Origin: a virus
DNA: 39,596 nt
Reading direction: 5' to 3' (one strand)
Virus record (IMG/VR): IMGVR_UViG_3300048672_000883
Span: 1-39,596 of that record
Shown here: positions 6,634 to 14,345 of the stretch, piece by piece
Position numbering within the stretch: position 1 is the stretch's first letter
Layout of the letters: each line of letters starts with the position of its first letter
Translations under genes and position numbers: made by a program
Notes under the pieces: generated by a model
Databases searched by the model: none
What the model was told of the DNA's origin: nothing
Seen by the model: only the letters and a program-made list of their open reading frames with translations

Positions 6634-6690
6634 TTCGTGATAATAATTATTATCAGTAATAATTATCAGTAATAAAATTCTCATCAACAA

Positions 6691-6726
6691 AAAACCCCCA
6701 TAACCTGTTACGGTTATGGGGGTTTT
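6691..6726. terminator. bidirectional terminator
   Basis: A 12-bp perfect stem (ACCCCCATAACC) is flanked by A-run and T-run. It separates the convergent genes ending at 6633 and 6744. Confidence 0.9.
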
Positions 6727-6743
6727 GTCCTATATGGTGGGGT

Positions 6744-7064
6744 TTACGCAGCCTGCGGTAGTTTAGGGTCAGATAAGCGGTCCTCAATGCGGCCTAGGAC
6801 GATTTTGTTGACTTTTTCGAGACTTTCGCACAATTCTAGGTCTAATTCGAGTAACTGGGCTATTTTTTCGATATAATCCGACTTCCTACGAGGAGGTTCG
6901 CCTGTTTTCGAGACATACTGCTTCCGCTTATAAACCCCTAGGGAGCTTAGCTTTGCGATTATACTGCGGCTCGGCACCTGCAGCTCTTGGGCGAGTTTTT
7001 CAACAGGTTGTCCTGCGGTGTATTCTTGTACCAGACGGTCAGTCAGTTCTTTAGTATAACGCAT
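6744..7064 (-). CDS. HTH protein, YTKEL/SRSIIAKLS family
   Basis: 106 aa. The core (RYTKELTDRLVQEYTAGQ...SRSIIAKLSSLGVYKRK) is the third copy of the family at 780 and 4853, followed by the shared VSKTGEPPRRK-type basic linker. The start ATG overlaps the stop of the upstream HNH gene by one base, so it is translated from that message. Confidence 0.8.
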   Translation of the reverse strand: MRYTKELTDRLVQEYTAGQPVEKLAQELQVPSRSIIAKLSSLGVYKRKQYVSKTGEPPRRKSDYIEKIAQLLELDLELCESLEKVNKIVLGRIEDRLSDPKLPQAA

Positions 7065-7603
7065 TATCTTCCTTCTTCCTGTTCTTTTCTATGTTGGCAA
7101 GCCATTGCCCATGCTTCTAAGATGCCGTATTTAGCGTAGCTAAAAGTTTTATTCTCTTGCTTACCTGTTGTTTTATCATACCATTGAGCCTGTGCCTGGT
7201 AGGTACCATGGCTAGATATGTGCTCTCGCACACCAGTGATTCCACTAGAATTTGAGCTGTTAAATCCGTTTCCGGTATGCGTCTTTTGGCGACGATTATT
7301 CTCTAACGAGGTACAAACCTCCAGATTAGCTATAGTATTATTACTGGGATTATTGTCTATATGGTTAATTACCAGGGTTCCTGGGTCGCCATGTAGCATG
7401 GCCCATATTACTCTGTGTGCGTAATACGTTTTGCCATCAAGCCGCACCTGCCAGTATCCGCGAGCATTTTTGCACCCAGCAAGCATATCTTTTTTGGCAT
7501 TAGTAGAACGCCTAACTGCCCAGCGAAGACCGCTGGGACTGGTCTCGTCTAAGTATAGGTACTTGCTGAAGTATACCCCGTCTAAACTCTTACTTATAAT
7601 CAT
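7064..7603 (-). CDS. HNH endonuclease with AP2 DNA-binding domain
   Basis: 179 aa. The HNH core spans about 58-108 (AHRVIWAMLHGD, VINHIDNNPSNNTIANLEV, ENNRRQ) with His-Asn-His order. The C-terminus (SGITGVREH...YQAQAQWYDK...) is an AP2-type DNA-binding domain. This is the standard plan of phage homing endonucleases. It starts 4 bases after the stop of 7607-8626. Confidence 0.85.
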   Translation of the reverse strand: MIISKSLDGVYFSKYLYLDETSPSGLRWAVRRSTNAKKDMLAGCKNARGYWQVRLDGKTYYAHRVIWAMLHGDPGTLVINHIDNNPSNNTIANLEVCTSLENNRRQKTHTGNGFNSSNSSGITGVREHISSHGTYQAQAQWYDKTTGKQENKTFSYAKYGILEAWAMACQHRKEQEEGR

Positions 7604-7606
7604 AGC

Positions 7607-8626
7607 TCACACCCAAGGCATATCTGCATAGGTCGTCGCCCCTGTTACAATTCTTTTACTAGGTTGGGATTCTGGAGGCAAAAACAAGTCTGTACCCTCT
7701 ACAAGGGGGTCTGGCACCTTGTCCCAGTTTTCGGGGTCAAGAATTGCATAAGGGTCTCGGTTCTGCGGATGAGCTGCCCAGGTTTGTAGGACCATATGTC
7801 TGGCGAGCTTTGGCAGGTGTCCAATAGCAGATTCTTGCAAGTGGTAGAGACTCGCGGTGGTTGCGGGGTTATTTGACTTGCCGGCGCGTGCTCCGGTTTT
7901 GGGTGTGAGGGCAGTATTGCGAATGGCTAAAATGTCCACATCACTCAGACTCGGCACCTTGCAACCTACGAGCAAAGCGATTTCGTCATCTACAATACTA
8001 GGAATCTCAGATTTGTCCCACGCCTCATAGGGGATATTCTGATACCGCTTAAATCCAGCCAACACGATAGGAACTAGCGGATTAATTGGGGACTTATACT
8101 GCTGGCTACCCTTTGGAGCACCTTTAAAGAAGTCACTACGAGGAGCCTTGGCAAGCATAAGTGCACCTAAAGCGTAGAGATCGTTGCGTTCTTGAGTATT
8201 GCGTTTAACTGTTAGAGCTGGGGAGTACACACCGTCTACACGAACCGCCTCCCAGCTGCCAAAGTAAGCCATCATCTGCTGTGGCAGCCACGATAGCTTT
8301 TGTGAGATGCCCTCGCGTTCCATCCAAGGCTGTAGAACTCCTATACGACTAGTAGTACGCAGCTTGGCAACGACTTCCGAGCTAATCGCAGGCTTAGGAG
8401 GTTTGCCGCAAAGTTCCATAGCTTCTTCGAGGAGGCCGTCGCTACCAGCCTCCGAATTATCATTAAGCTCCTGTAGCCTGGCTAGGGTCTGGTCGTACTT
8501 ACGTTGCCAGGCTGCCTGCAAGATTTTAGCCTCGTGTTCAAGTGCCTTGCTGTAAGCCTCCTGAAAGGTTTCTTGATACTCTCTAGCTAGATGCTGGAGT
8601 GGGAGAAGTTTGAAATCGTTTTTCAT
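7607..8626 (-). CDS. unrecognised 339-aa protein
   Basis: One of the largest genes here. A helical N-terminus (about 1-60, charged, possible coiled coil) is followed by a mixed middle and a Pro-rich end (DPLVEGTDLFLPPESQPS). No catalytic motif, membrane segment or signal peptide is seen. It might be a structural or nucleic-acid-binding protein, but nothing in the sequence decides. It is transcribed from the far side of the 47-bp repeats. Confidence 0.6.
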   Translation of the reverse strand: MKNDFKLLPLQHLAREYQETFQEAYSKALEHEAKILQAAWQRKYDQTLARLQELNDNSEAGSDGLLEEAMELCGKPPKPAISSEVVAKLRTTSRIGVLQPWMEREGISQKLSWLPQQMMAYFGSWEAVRVDGVYSPALTVKRNTQERNDLYALGALMLAKAPRSDFFKGAPKGSQQYKSPINPLVPIVLAGFKRYQNIPYEAWDKSEIPSIVDDEIALLVGCKVPSLSDVDILAIRNTALTPKTGARAGKSNNPATTASLYHLQESAIGHLPKLARHMVLQTWAAHPQNRDPYAILDPENWDKVPDPLVEGTDLFLPPESQPSKRIVTGATTYADMPWV

Positions 8627-8639
8627 TGGTTGCTGAGAT

Positions 8640-8780
8640 AAAGAAGCCTGACCCTAAACCGGGGCTGGCTAAAGCTAACTAAAGTTAAAGAAGCCTGACC
8701 CTAAACCGGGGCTGGCTAAAGCTAACTAAAGTTAAAGAAGCATGACCCTAAACCGGGGCTGGCTAAAGCTAACTAAAGTT
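8640..8780. repeat. three 47-bp direct repeats
   Basis: Three contiguous 47-bp units differ by one base. Each holds GACCCTAAACCGGGG and GGCTAAAGCTAACTAAAG. They lie just upstream of the start of the minus-strand gene 7607-8626, in its probable leader. GACCCTAAAC recurs elsewhere in the window. Confidence 0.9.
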
Positions 8781-8932
8781 AAAGAGCTAGTGTTTGATAA
8801 CTAGCGTTTGCTAAAATTCCCTAGAGTGGGGATTTGTGGAAAGCGGACCGCCTGCTATTATTAGCAATGCAATCCATATTTTAACTTAAAATATATAAAC
8901 ACAAATAGAAAACACTATCCCCATTTGAGCGT

Positions 8933-9046
8933 GCGGGGAACAAATTGACAAACTACATACATCTGTCTTATTTACAAATCATATCAATCGCCCAGGGGCT
9001 TACTCATGATTTTTAAAGACTGTATGTATTCGTCTTTGTTCCCCGC
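8933..9046. repeat. 12-bp inverted repeat enclosing about 90 bases
   Basis: GCGGGGAACAAA at 8933-8944 is matched by its exact complement at 9035-9046. Shorter complementary words (ACATACA/TGTATGT) lie inside, so a long hairpin or cruciform is possible. No gene lies in 8781-9091; the sequence nearer 8800-8920 also holds a TGGGGAT/ATCCCCA pair. Confidence 0.7.
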
Positions 9047-9070
9047 TATTTAATTCCTTACATTAGCTAT

Positions 9071-9099
9071 ATTATAGCATACGCATAGAAATTATGCAA
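9071..9099 (-). promoter_or_regulatory. sigma70-type promoter, minus strand
   Basis: TTGCAT, 17-bp spacer, TATAAT on the minus strand. It would transcribe the inverted repeat and the 47-bp repeats as a 430-base leader of the 339-aa gene. Confidence 0.6.
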
Positions 9100-9922
9100 C
9101 GCTATTTTTTTGTAACAGTTGAGGGTCAAGGAATTCCGCTTTCCAGCCTGTAGTTGTATTTTTACCCTGCAGTATATTGCGACGTTGAAAGGGGCTTATC
9201 TCACTATAAGTTTTTAGGAACTCATTAGCTCTGAACAAGGTAAGTTGCCAAGTCTCGCCGTCAGGGTCAGTTAGTAGTAGTTCTGGGTGTGGTTGGGTGG
9301 CAATACCTATAGCAGACTCACCTCCGTTAAGTACGTTAGTTATGTATTGAGGGTAGATTCCCAAGTGGGCGGCAAGTGCGCTAAGTGTACCAGACCACTC
9401 AATTAGGTTGTTATCAATATCCCATAGCCTATAAGTAGTCTTACGTCTCCGAGAGGCTGCCTCTAGTGTCTGCGGGGATATAACTTCCCAGAGCCAGGTA
9501 TGCTTACGTCGCTTTAGTACATCGTGTACAGTACTAATCTCTACTCTAGTTTCCTCACTGATCTCCGTATAGGAGAGGTTAGAGTTTAGGTACAGTGCAA
9601 CCACATTCTCAAGCTGTTCCTGTGTATACTTAGCTCTAGGGTGATTTAAACCTCGTAGCCCATTGCCTCCAGGTAAGGTATTCAGGGTCGGCTTTAGTTC
9701 CTCAATCCAGTACTGCTCCCTAGCGTCTAGTAGGTCTAGGGGGATATTGTCTTCTAAAATATCGTAGCCCACGTATTCCTGATACTGCCATGCTGTAAAT
9801 AGCAATGGGCACCCCTTGCCCCTTGTATGCCGGTGCTGGTTGATCCTGGCCTCGACTGGCTGCGAAGTTTGACCAATATAAGTATCGCCGCTTTTAAAGT
9901 TTAATTTGTAAATAGTACCCAT
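9092..9922 (-). CDS. GIY-YIG homing endonuclease
   Basis: 276 aa. The N-terminal GIY-YIG nuclease (IYKLNFKSGDTYIGQTS, catalytic Arg in EARINQHR, Glu in ...EQYWIEE) is followed by an HTH-rich middle (LENVVALYLNSNLSYTEIS...) and a C-terminal NUMOD-like unit (GTLSALAAHLGIYPQYITNVLNGG). It is related to the plus-strand gene 16872-17768. AAGGAG lies just upstream of the ATG and it has its own promoter. Confidence 0.85.
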   Translation of the reverse strand: MGTIYKLNFKSGDTYIGQTSQPVEARINQHRHTRGKGCPLLFTAWQYQEYVGYDILEDNIPLDLLDAREQYWIEELKPTLNTLPGGNGLRGLNHPRAKYTQEQLENVVALYLNSNLSYTEISEETRVEISTVHDVLKRRKHTWLWEVISPQTLEAASRRRKTTYRLWDIDNNLIEWSGTLSALAAHLGIYPQYITNVLNGGESAIGIATQPHPELLLTDPDGETWQLTLFRANEFLKTYSEISPFQRRNILQGKNTTTGWKAEFLDPQLLQKNSVA

Positions 9923-9944
9923 ACTTTTCTCCTTGTATGCTACT

Positions 9945-9974
9945 ATTATAATACATTTTATTATGGTTCGTCAA
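9945..9974 (-). promoter_or_regulatory. sigma70-type promoter, minus strand
   Basis: TTGACG, 18-bp spacer, TATAAT upstream of the GIY-YIG gene. Confidence 0.7.
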
Positions 9975-9977
9975 TGC

Positions 9978-10127
9978 TTATTTTTTCGTTGGGGTAGTGA
10001 GGTCGAGATGCTCTTCTAGGAGCTGAATTCGGGCCTCCAAGTACTGAAGTATGTTGGGCTGAGTTGGGTTTTGCTGCAACTTAAGTTGCAGGTTCTCTAG
10101 ACGTAGTTGGTAGGTTTGCTGATCCAT
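9978..10127 (-). CDS. 49-aa coiled-coil peptide
   Basis: ATG 10127 overlaps the stop of the upstream gene by one base (TAATG). The product (MDQQTYQLRLENLQLKLQQN...YLEARIQLLEEHLDL) has leucine heptads typical of a short coiled coil. Function unknown. Confidence 0.6.
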   Translation of the reverse strand: MDQQTYQLRLENLQLKLQQNPTQPNILQYLEARIQLLEEHLDLTTPTKK

Positions 10128-10330
10128 TACCAGAATACCTTTGTATAAGTGACGTCTTCTTCAACGGTGTAGCCTAGGGTTTTGAGCTTTGCTACGGTTT
10201 GGGGCCAGAGTACGGTGACTGTGGCATAGCTATAGCCTAGCGATGCCTGAGTTTTGATAAGGTCTAGGGTTCTAAGAATCTCCTTATCCCTAGCTTGCTT
10301 GGTTAGTTGTTGTGCTTGTTTTGCTTCCAT
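10127..10330 (-). CDS. small hypothetical protein (67 aa)
   Basis: The pattern YSYATVTVLWPQTVAKLKTLGYTVEED...YTKVFW resembles small phage proteins of unknown function with a helix followed by a C-terminal aromatic strand. It overlaps the MazG-like gene by 28 bases, which favours translational coupling. Confidence 0.6.
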   Translation of the reverse strand: MEAKQAQQLTKQARDKEILRTLDLIKTQASLGYSYATVTVLWPQTVAKLKTLGYTVEEDVTYTKVFW

Positions 10331-10977
10331 ACTGTGCTGTACTGTTTGAGTTTTACTATTTTGTTTTGGGTAGCTAGTGCGATGTTGGCCTGGTCCAAGT
10401 AGTTGTGCTCGACGAGAATCTGGATCATTGCCAGCAAGTCGCCCACTTCTTCCTCTAGCTCTTGTTTGTTAGTGGTTGTGCGGTCTGGGTGGTTGGCTTC
10501 TAACCCAAAGCGTCGCACTTTGGAGGTGGCTGCAATGACTTCTGCGGCTTCCTCTTGTAGGATGCAAAGCACCTCGCTGTAGTCGGGGACAGCCGGCTGA
10601 GACTTGATCCAAATAGTGTTAGTACCGCTAAGGTAGCAAGGTTGTGCTGTGACGTTAATCTCGCGACATAGCTCGCGGTTGTGCTGTGCTATGCAGCCCT
10701 CACACACCTCCTGACCCTCAACCGCAGCGCGCTGTAGCGTGCCGTGGCTGGTAGCGATCTCCTGCGTGTTGGGGTGCGGAGTATCGCGCATTGTAAATGG
10801 GCTAACCTTTTCGACCCAGATCACGCTGTGCTCTATACAGTAGTTAGCATTGCCGTTAGCCTGCCGTAGCCGATGACACAAGAGTCCGGTGTCATCGGCA
10901 ACGCGACCCTCGCAGCCCTCGCAGCCATTATACTCTGGGCGGGATTCGTAAGTAATGCCATCAATGGTGTTTTGCAT
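10303..10977 (-). CDS. Cys-rich protein with MazG-like pyrophosphohydrolase domain
   Basis: 224 aa from ATG 10977 (AAGGCAG upstream). The N-terminal half has two Cys modules (CEGCEGR...LLCHRL and CEGCIAQ...ELCREI...PCYL), each ending in an SVIWVEK/NTIWIK strand. The C-terminal half has the MazG helices: ILQEEAAEVIAATSK (EExxE) and ELEEEVGDLLAMIQ (ExxD), which bind Mg and cleave NTPs to NMPs. The fusion of Cys modules to MazG is unusual. Confidence 0.75.
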   Translation of the reverse strand: MQNTIDGITYESRPEYNGCEGCEGRVADDTGLLCHRLRQANGNANYCIEHSVIWVEKVSPFTMRDTPHPNTQEIATSHGTLQRAAVEGQEVCEGCIAQHNRELCREINVTAQPCYLSGTNTIWIKSQPAVPDYSEVLCILQEEAAEVIAATSKVRRFGLEANHPDRTTTNKQELEEEVGDLLAMIQILVEHNYLDQANIALATQNKIVKLKQYSTVWKQNKHNN

Positions 10978-11308
10978 ATTCTGCCTTGAGTGTGATGTTG
11001 TTGCGGGCAAGGGTTTCGAGCAGTCGAAGAACTTCTGGATGTTCTAGCAGTTCTACTGCCCCGCCTGCACACTGAATGGCCGCGGCCAGTTGACTGTAGT
11101 TACGTAGTCCCAGCTGTAGTGCGTCCCACTCTTTGGTAGTCTCGGTTCTGCGGGCGGTGGCTATTTGCCAAATGCTGCCATGGCAGCCTACGTTTAATTT
11201 TTTGCAAAGAGAGATGTTATTTTCACCCACACAGCCGTCGCAACTGTGTGGCGCACTGGGCATTTCACAAAATTGGTACACGGTACCGCCAGTAACTTTT
11301 GTTCGCAT
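10961..11308 (-). CDS. Cys-module protein (115 aa)
   Basis: ATG 11308 is preferred (GGAAC upstream) over earlier in-frame starts. It holds one module, CDGCVGENNISLCKKL...CHGSIWQ, like the two in the MazG-fused neighbour, then a helical C-terminus (LEHPEVLRLLETLARNNITLK). It overlaps that neighbour by 17 bases. Metal binding is inferred from the Cys spacing. Confidence 0.65.
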   Translation of the reverse strand: MRTKVTGGTVYQFCEMPSAPHSCDGCVGENNISLCKKLNVGCHGSIWQIATARRTETTKEWDALQLGLRNYSQLAAAIQCAGGAVELLEHPEVLRLLETLARNNITLKAEYAKHH

Positions 11309-11309
11309 A

Positions 11310-11513
11310 TTAGTTCCAGTATGGACGGAGGTCGTAGCGGGCGCACAGCTGAAAGTGTTTAACAAGGGCCTCACACGGGGTGTTATATACTCCTAGAACG
11401 CCTTGAGTGTTAGTTTTCAGATGCCAGGCACGCACTTCGTAGCGTGGGCCTGGGATCTCTTGGGTAATAACTTTGCCGTTATCGCCCTGTGCTTGTAAGA
11501 GTAGTTTATTCAT
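11310..11513 (-). CDS. small hypothetical protein (67 aa)
   Basis: ATG 11513. A beta-rich product (PRYEVRAWHLKTNTQGVLGVY...ARYDLRPYWN). One base separates it from the next gene. No family recognised. Confidence 0.55.
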   Translation of the reverse strand: MNKLLLQAQGDNGKVITQEIPGPRYEVRAWHLKTNTQGVLGVYNTPCEALVKHFQLCARYDLRPYWN

Positions 11514-11853
11514 AGTAGTGTGCAATAATTTCGAGGAACTCTTGGAGGCTAAGTACAGCCGTGTTATAGGTAATGCTGCCACCCATTTCATCCTCAAACT
11601 GGAACTCGTAGTCGCCACATCCCTCGCCTGCCTCATAGAGCCACCACTGGTACCAGTCCCACAGTTGGGGTTCTGCTTGGCCAAGCCTATCCTCCACTAG
11701 CTTTTGCCACGGAGTATCGAACAGGTAGCAGTTATTGTCAGGATGCAGAAGTTTGGCCAGATTGTCAAACGGAGCTTCATACTCGCGCCAAGCCGCATAT
11801 GCGCTGTAGTGTTCAAGAAACGGTTGGATACGGAGTTCAGTAGTTTTAAGCAT
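11506..11853 (-). CDS. hypothetical acidic, Trp-rich protein (115 aa)
   Basis: Strongly acidic with many Trp/Tyr (WDWYQWWLYEAGEGCGDYEF). No catalytic motif. It overlaps both neighbours by 8 bases, typical of this operon. Confidence 0.6.
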   Translation of the reverse strand: MLKTTELRIQPFLEHYSAYAAWREYEAPFDNLAKLLHPDNNCYLFDTPWQKLVEDRLGQAEPQLWDWYQWWLYEAGEGCGDYEFQFEDEMGGSITYNTAVLSLQEFLEIIAHYYE

Positions 11854-12049
11854 TTTGTTTGTAAGGATCGTAATAAGTGATAACCGGCTTTGCGTGTAGC
11901 TTACAGACCTGCAGGGAACGCTCTAGGGAAGGCTCGGTATTAGTTCCAAAACACTGGAACCATATGGGAGACCACCACGGCCTGAACTGAGCTTCGTAGC
12001 CGTTGTAACTATCTCGCACTACACGATACTTAGTCTTGCGCTGAAACAT
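11846..12049 (-). CDS. small hypothetical protein (67 aa)
   Basis: Basic N-terminus and aromatic core (RFRPWWSPIWFQCFG-like segment). No domain recognised. It overlaps the downstream gene by 8 bases and the upstream one by 20. Confidence 0.55.
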   Translation of the reverse strand: MFQRKTKYRVVRDSYNGYEAQFRPWWSPIWFQCFGTNTEPSLERSLQVCKLHAKPVITYYDPYKQNA

Positions 12050-12197
12050 TTTTGAGCCCCTCTAGTTGTTCGCGCAGTTGCAGGTTGCGCTCCTGATAGT
12101 TAGTAAGGTCAAGAGCACACATATCGAGCAGGTATTGGAGGCCAAACCTGTCGTGCATGTTTTGCAGCAGTTCTCGGCGCTGTTCATAAGTTAGCAT
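12030..12197 (-). CDS. 55-aa protein, paralog of next gene
   Basis: ATG 12197, GGACGA upstream. The start MLTYEQRRELLQNMHDRFGL aligns with MLTIEEREPLLHDWYNRFGV of 12191-12478, so the two arose by duplication. The C-terminus is a short coiled coil (YQERNLQLREQLEGL). Confidence 0.6.
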   Translation of the reverse strand: MLTYEQRRELLQNMHDRFGLQYLLDMCALDLTNYQERNLQLREQLEGLKNVSAQD

Positions 12198-12478
12198 GGT
12201 TCGTCCTCCCTGACGTTATTAATAGTTGCTTGCAGAAGCATCATAACCTCTTCAACAGCGTAAAAATCTTTAGCAGCTTGAAGCTGCTGCAAAGCAGATG
12301 CAGCAGCTTCAAGCAGGGCCTTTGTGCTGGCTTTGTAGCTATTTGCTTCTTGTCTATTTGCACGACAAAGTCGTGTGATGTAGTCGTCTTTGTTTGCACA
12401 GATATGGATTAGGCTGTCAACCCCAAACCTATTATACCAGTCGTGCAGCAGCGGCTCGCGTTCTTCTATTGTTAGCAT
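12191..12478 (-). CDS. 95-aa helical protein
   Basis: Paralog of 12030-12197 in its first 30 residues; the rest is Ala/Gln-rich helix (KALLEAAASALQQLQAAKDF). It overlaps neighbours by 7 bases on each side. Function unknown. Confidence 0.6.
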   Translation of the reverse strand: MLTIEEREPLLHDWYNRFGVDSLIHICANKDDYITRLCRANRQEANSYKASTKALLEAAASALQQLQAAKDFYAVEEVMMLLQATINNVREDEPC

Positions 12479-12693
12479 GGTTCATCCTCACCATACCACC
12501 AGTCCATATCAACATCGTCCCAAGCCCCACAAACACATTCCGCAGGCTCATAGGCGTAACAGATACACTGCGTGGCCGGGATGGGGTGGTCATCTTCATC
12601 GCGTACCAATCCCAGAACACCTGTAGGCTTACCATCTTCCCAAATTTCGCTGGCATGATACCAGACTCCATCTACTTCAAGTTTATCAATCAT
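12472..12693 (-). CDS. Cys-containing acidic protein (73 aa)
   Basis: ATG 12693 is chosen because it forms an ATGA overlap with the upstream stop; ATG 12705 is also possible. CICY and CVCG with acidic surroundings could bind metal. Unrecognised. Confidence 0.55.
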   Translation of the reverse strand: MIDKLEVDGVWYHASEIWEDGKPTGVLGLVRDEDDHPIPATQCICYAYEPAECVCGAWDDVDMDWWYGEDEPC

Positions 12694-13037
12694 TCGCCAA
12701 TCCATTCACAATTAAAGTGCCTGGTGTGCGGGTCGCAGTATTGCTCCCAGGCGATTTGAGCTGCCTCAACAGGGTTAGGTGCCCAACTGCCACGCATCTC
12801 GTAGAGTCCTGGCTCATACTCTGCACAGTCTTCGACTACCCTAAACTGAACAAAGCCGCGATAGTCGTCGCTGGCTTTGCTTTGCACAATGAGCTGTACA
12901 AAACGTATATTCATGTTTTTTACGTCAATACAAGCTTGTTCCAGTGCTACACAATTGACGTAAGCACACTCGTCAACCTGGCTTTTCTGGGTAGCTCCAC
13001 AAGGGCACTTTTTATTAAGCGAGTTAGATAGTTGCAT
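12690..13037 (-). CDS. hypothetical protein with CxC and CxxC pairs (115 aa)
   Basis: ATG 13037, just downstream of the previous stop. The N-terminal Cys cluster (CPCGA, ECAYVNCVALEQAC) suggests a small metal-binding domain; the C-terminal part is an alpha/beta region (IRFVQLIVQSK...GFVQFRVVEDC). An internal Met at about 56 could start a shorter form. Confidence 0.55.
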   Translation of the reverse strand: MQLSNSLNKKCPCGATQKSQVDECAYVNCVALEQACIDVKNMNIRFVQLIVQSKASDDYRGFVQFRVVEDCAEYEPGLYEMRGSWAPNPVEAAQIAWEQYCDPHTRHFNCEWIGE

Positions 13038-13039
13038 AC

Positions 13040-13201
13040 TTACTCCAGTTCGATAGGTTGGTAGATACGCCAGTCCCACTCAGTGGCAGGAACCTCTTCA
13101 GCCCACATCAGGGCATCTAGCTCATTTTTGAACACCTTATGAAGCCGACGAAACTCGTCACACCCATTATAGCGGCACTCAAATCCAGCGTATACTTGCA
13201 T
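13040..13201 (-). CDS. small hypothetical protein (53 aa)
   Basis: ATG 13201 (GGACTAAT upstream) is used rather than a longer reading into the previous gene. MQVYAGFECRYNGC...DWRIYQPIEL has no known domain. Confidence 0.55.
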   Translation of the reverse strand: MQVYAGFECRYNGCDEFRRLHKVFKNELDALMWAEEVPATEWDWRIYQPIELE

Positions 13202-13202
13202 A

Positions 13203-13412
13203 TTAGTCCTGTACTTGAATAAAGTAAGCCCACACTTCGGTGTCGGGAGCACCGTGTGCTAGCATCATAATAGCCTGCTCAGCACGATGCTGCACAATCT
13301 TTGCCTGGGTACGTTGTGCAACAGTAGCGGGATGCCCTCTACAGTCAAACAGCGCATCCTGACGGGCTTGATGAGCGTACTTTTCTAGTTTTCTAAGTAG
13401 TGTGTTGTTCAT
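13203..13412 (-). CDS. small helical protein (69 aa)
   Basis: ATG 13412 with AGGAG 8 bases upstream. A helical protein (LLRKLEKYAHQARQDALFDC...). It is the first gene after a strong promoter and probably heads the operon down to 9978. Confidence 0.65.
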   Translation of the reverse strand: MNNTLLRKLEKYAHQARQDALFDCRGHPATVAQRTQAKIVQHRAEQAIMMLAHGAPDTEVWAYFIQVQD

Positions 13413-13438
13413 GGCTTTTCTCCTCAAACTATACATAT

Positions 13439-13467
13439 ATTATACCGCAATCAGCTGTTGACTTCAA
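13439..13467 (-). promoter_or_regulatory. sigma70-type promoter, minus strand
   Basis: TTGAAG, 17-bp spacer, TATAAT. It would drive the compact operon 13412 to 9978. Confidence 0.75.
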
Positions 13468-13503
13468 GCGCAAATATTGTCTAGTAAACTTTTCAGTAAA
13501 CCC

Positions 13504-13695
13504 TCAAGCACAAACTAACCTGGGCACCCAGCAGTATTTTGGTACGTGAACTTTATCTTGTAAACGATCTCGTTGTGCCTGAATATCAAAAAGCCGACTC
13601 CAGACTAGCTGATGTGCTGTTGGCATCCACTTGAGAGCATATCCACCATTATCTCGAACTAAGCGGCGGGTTATGTGGTATTGTTGACGATTCAT
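13504..13695 (-). CDS. basic small protein (63 aa)
   Basis: Basic and aromatic (MNRQQYHITRRLVRDNGGYALKW...). Start ATG overlaps the preceding stop (ATGA). No domain recognised. Confidence 0.55.
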   Translation of the reverse strand: MNRQQYHITRRLVRDNGGYALKWMPTAHQLVWSRLFDIQAQRDRLQDKVHVPKYCWVPRLVCA

Positions 13696-13856
13696 GGCTT
13701 ACCAAAAAGTATTTCGTAAAGTACGATAGCATTAACTTGAAGCCAGATAAATTCCCCGGCAATACCCCAGTTGGGTTCTGTTTGTAGGTACTGGTATAGT
13801 AGATGACCCACAACCAGACCAAATACTGCACTAGATAATTTAAATATTCTACTCAC
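13692..13856 (-). CDS. 54-aa membrane protein with GTG start
   Basis: GTG 13856 follows GGGAGGAAGCT and overlaps the upstream stop as GTGA; its own stop overlaps the next start as ATGA. Hydrophobic segments SAVFGLVVGHLLYQYL and WLQVNAIVLYEILF suggest two membrane spans. A competing frame in the same strand is open but lacks this coupling. Confidence 0.6.
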   Translation of the reverse strand: MSRIFKLSSAVFGLVVGHLLYQYLQTEPNWGIAGEFIWLQVNAIVLYEILFGKP

Positions 13857-14047
13857 AGCTTCCTCCCGTATTTACCCCAAATCGCTTCAATCCTGTCCCA
13901 CACAGCATATCCTAGTGCCCAGGTGTTTACACCCCAGCTATAGGCTTCACGCTCTTGTGGAAAACCATCTCGCCATCTGACTTCACCACTATTCCATAGT
14001 TGCCACACTTCAAGGGCGGTTTGCTCAATAAACTCGTCGTAGGTCAT
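13853..14047 (-). CDS. small Trp-rich protein (64 aa)
   Basis: MTYDEFIEQTALEVWQLWN...; acidic with many Trp. ATGA overlap with the upstream gene. Unrecognised. Confidence 0.6.
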   Translation of the reverse strand: MTYDEFIEQTALEVWQLWNSGEVRWRDGFPQEREAYSWGVNTWALGYAVWDRIEAIWGKYGRKL

Positions 14048-14262
14048 TTTGGTTCCCAGTCTTTTGCGGCTTGCAGGTCGTTACCAATCAGCTCAACTCG
14101 TTGCTTAAAGTACGCATCCAAGTCTTGGTCGCCGCGTAGCAGGTCACACAGCATTTCCAGCACGTAGTCTTTAGCGTAGGTTTGGTGATCGGTTTGAGTG
14201 GGGAACTGTCTGGCGTCGCGTTCAGCTACAACGCGTAGCAGTCGGGTAATGGTGTCGTTCAT
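14044..14262 (-). CDS. 72-aa helical protein
   Basis: ATG 14262; longer in-frame readings run through the promoter-terminator and are rejected. MNDTITRLLRVVAERDARQF... is helical and charged. First gene behind the promoter at 14288-14316. Confidence 0.65.
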   Translation of the reverse strand: MNDTITRLLRVVAERDARQFPTQTDHQTYAKDYVLEMLCDLLRGDQDLDAYFKQRVELIGNDLQAAKDWEPK

Positions 14263-14287
14263 TGATTTTTTCCCTTTCAATACATAT

Positions 14288-14345
14288 ATTATACCGCGCA
14301 AAGCAAAAAGCCGCAAATGCATAAAAACGCATTTGCGGCTTTTTG
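14288..14345 (-). promoter_or_regulatory. fused terminator and promoter
   Basis: On the minus strand, TTGCGG (14311-14316), 17-bp spacer, TATAAT (14288-14293). The -35 box lies in the 3' arm of a 14-bp hairpin (arms AAAGCCGCAAATGC and its complement, 14307-14342) followed by a T-run. It ends the transcript of 14346-14687 and starts the next. Confidence 0.75.

Noticed and set aside
13649-13831. 60-aa minus-strand frame with hydrophobic start
   Set aside because: The GTG-started gene 13692-13856 in another frame has a ribosome site and overlapping stop/start codons on both sides.
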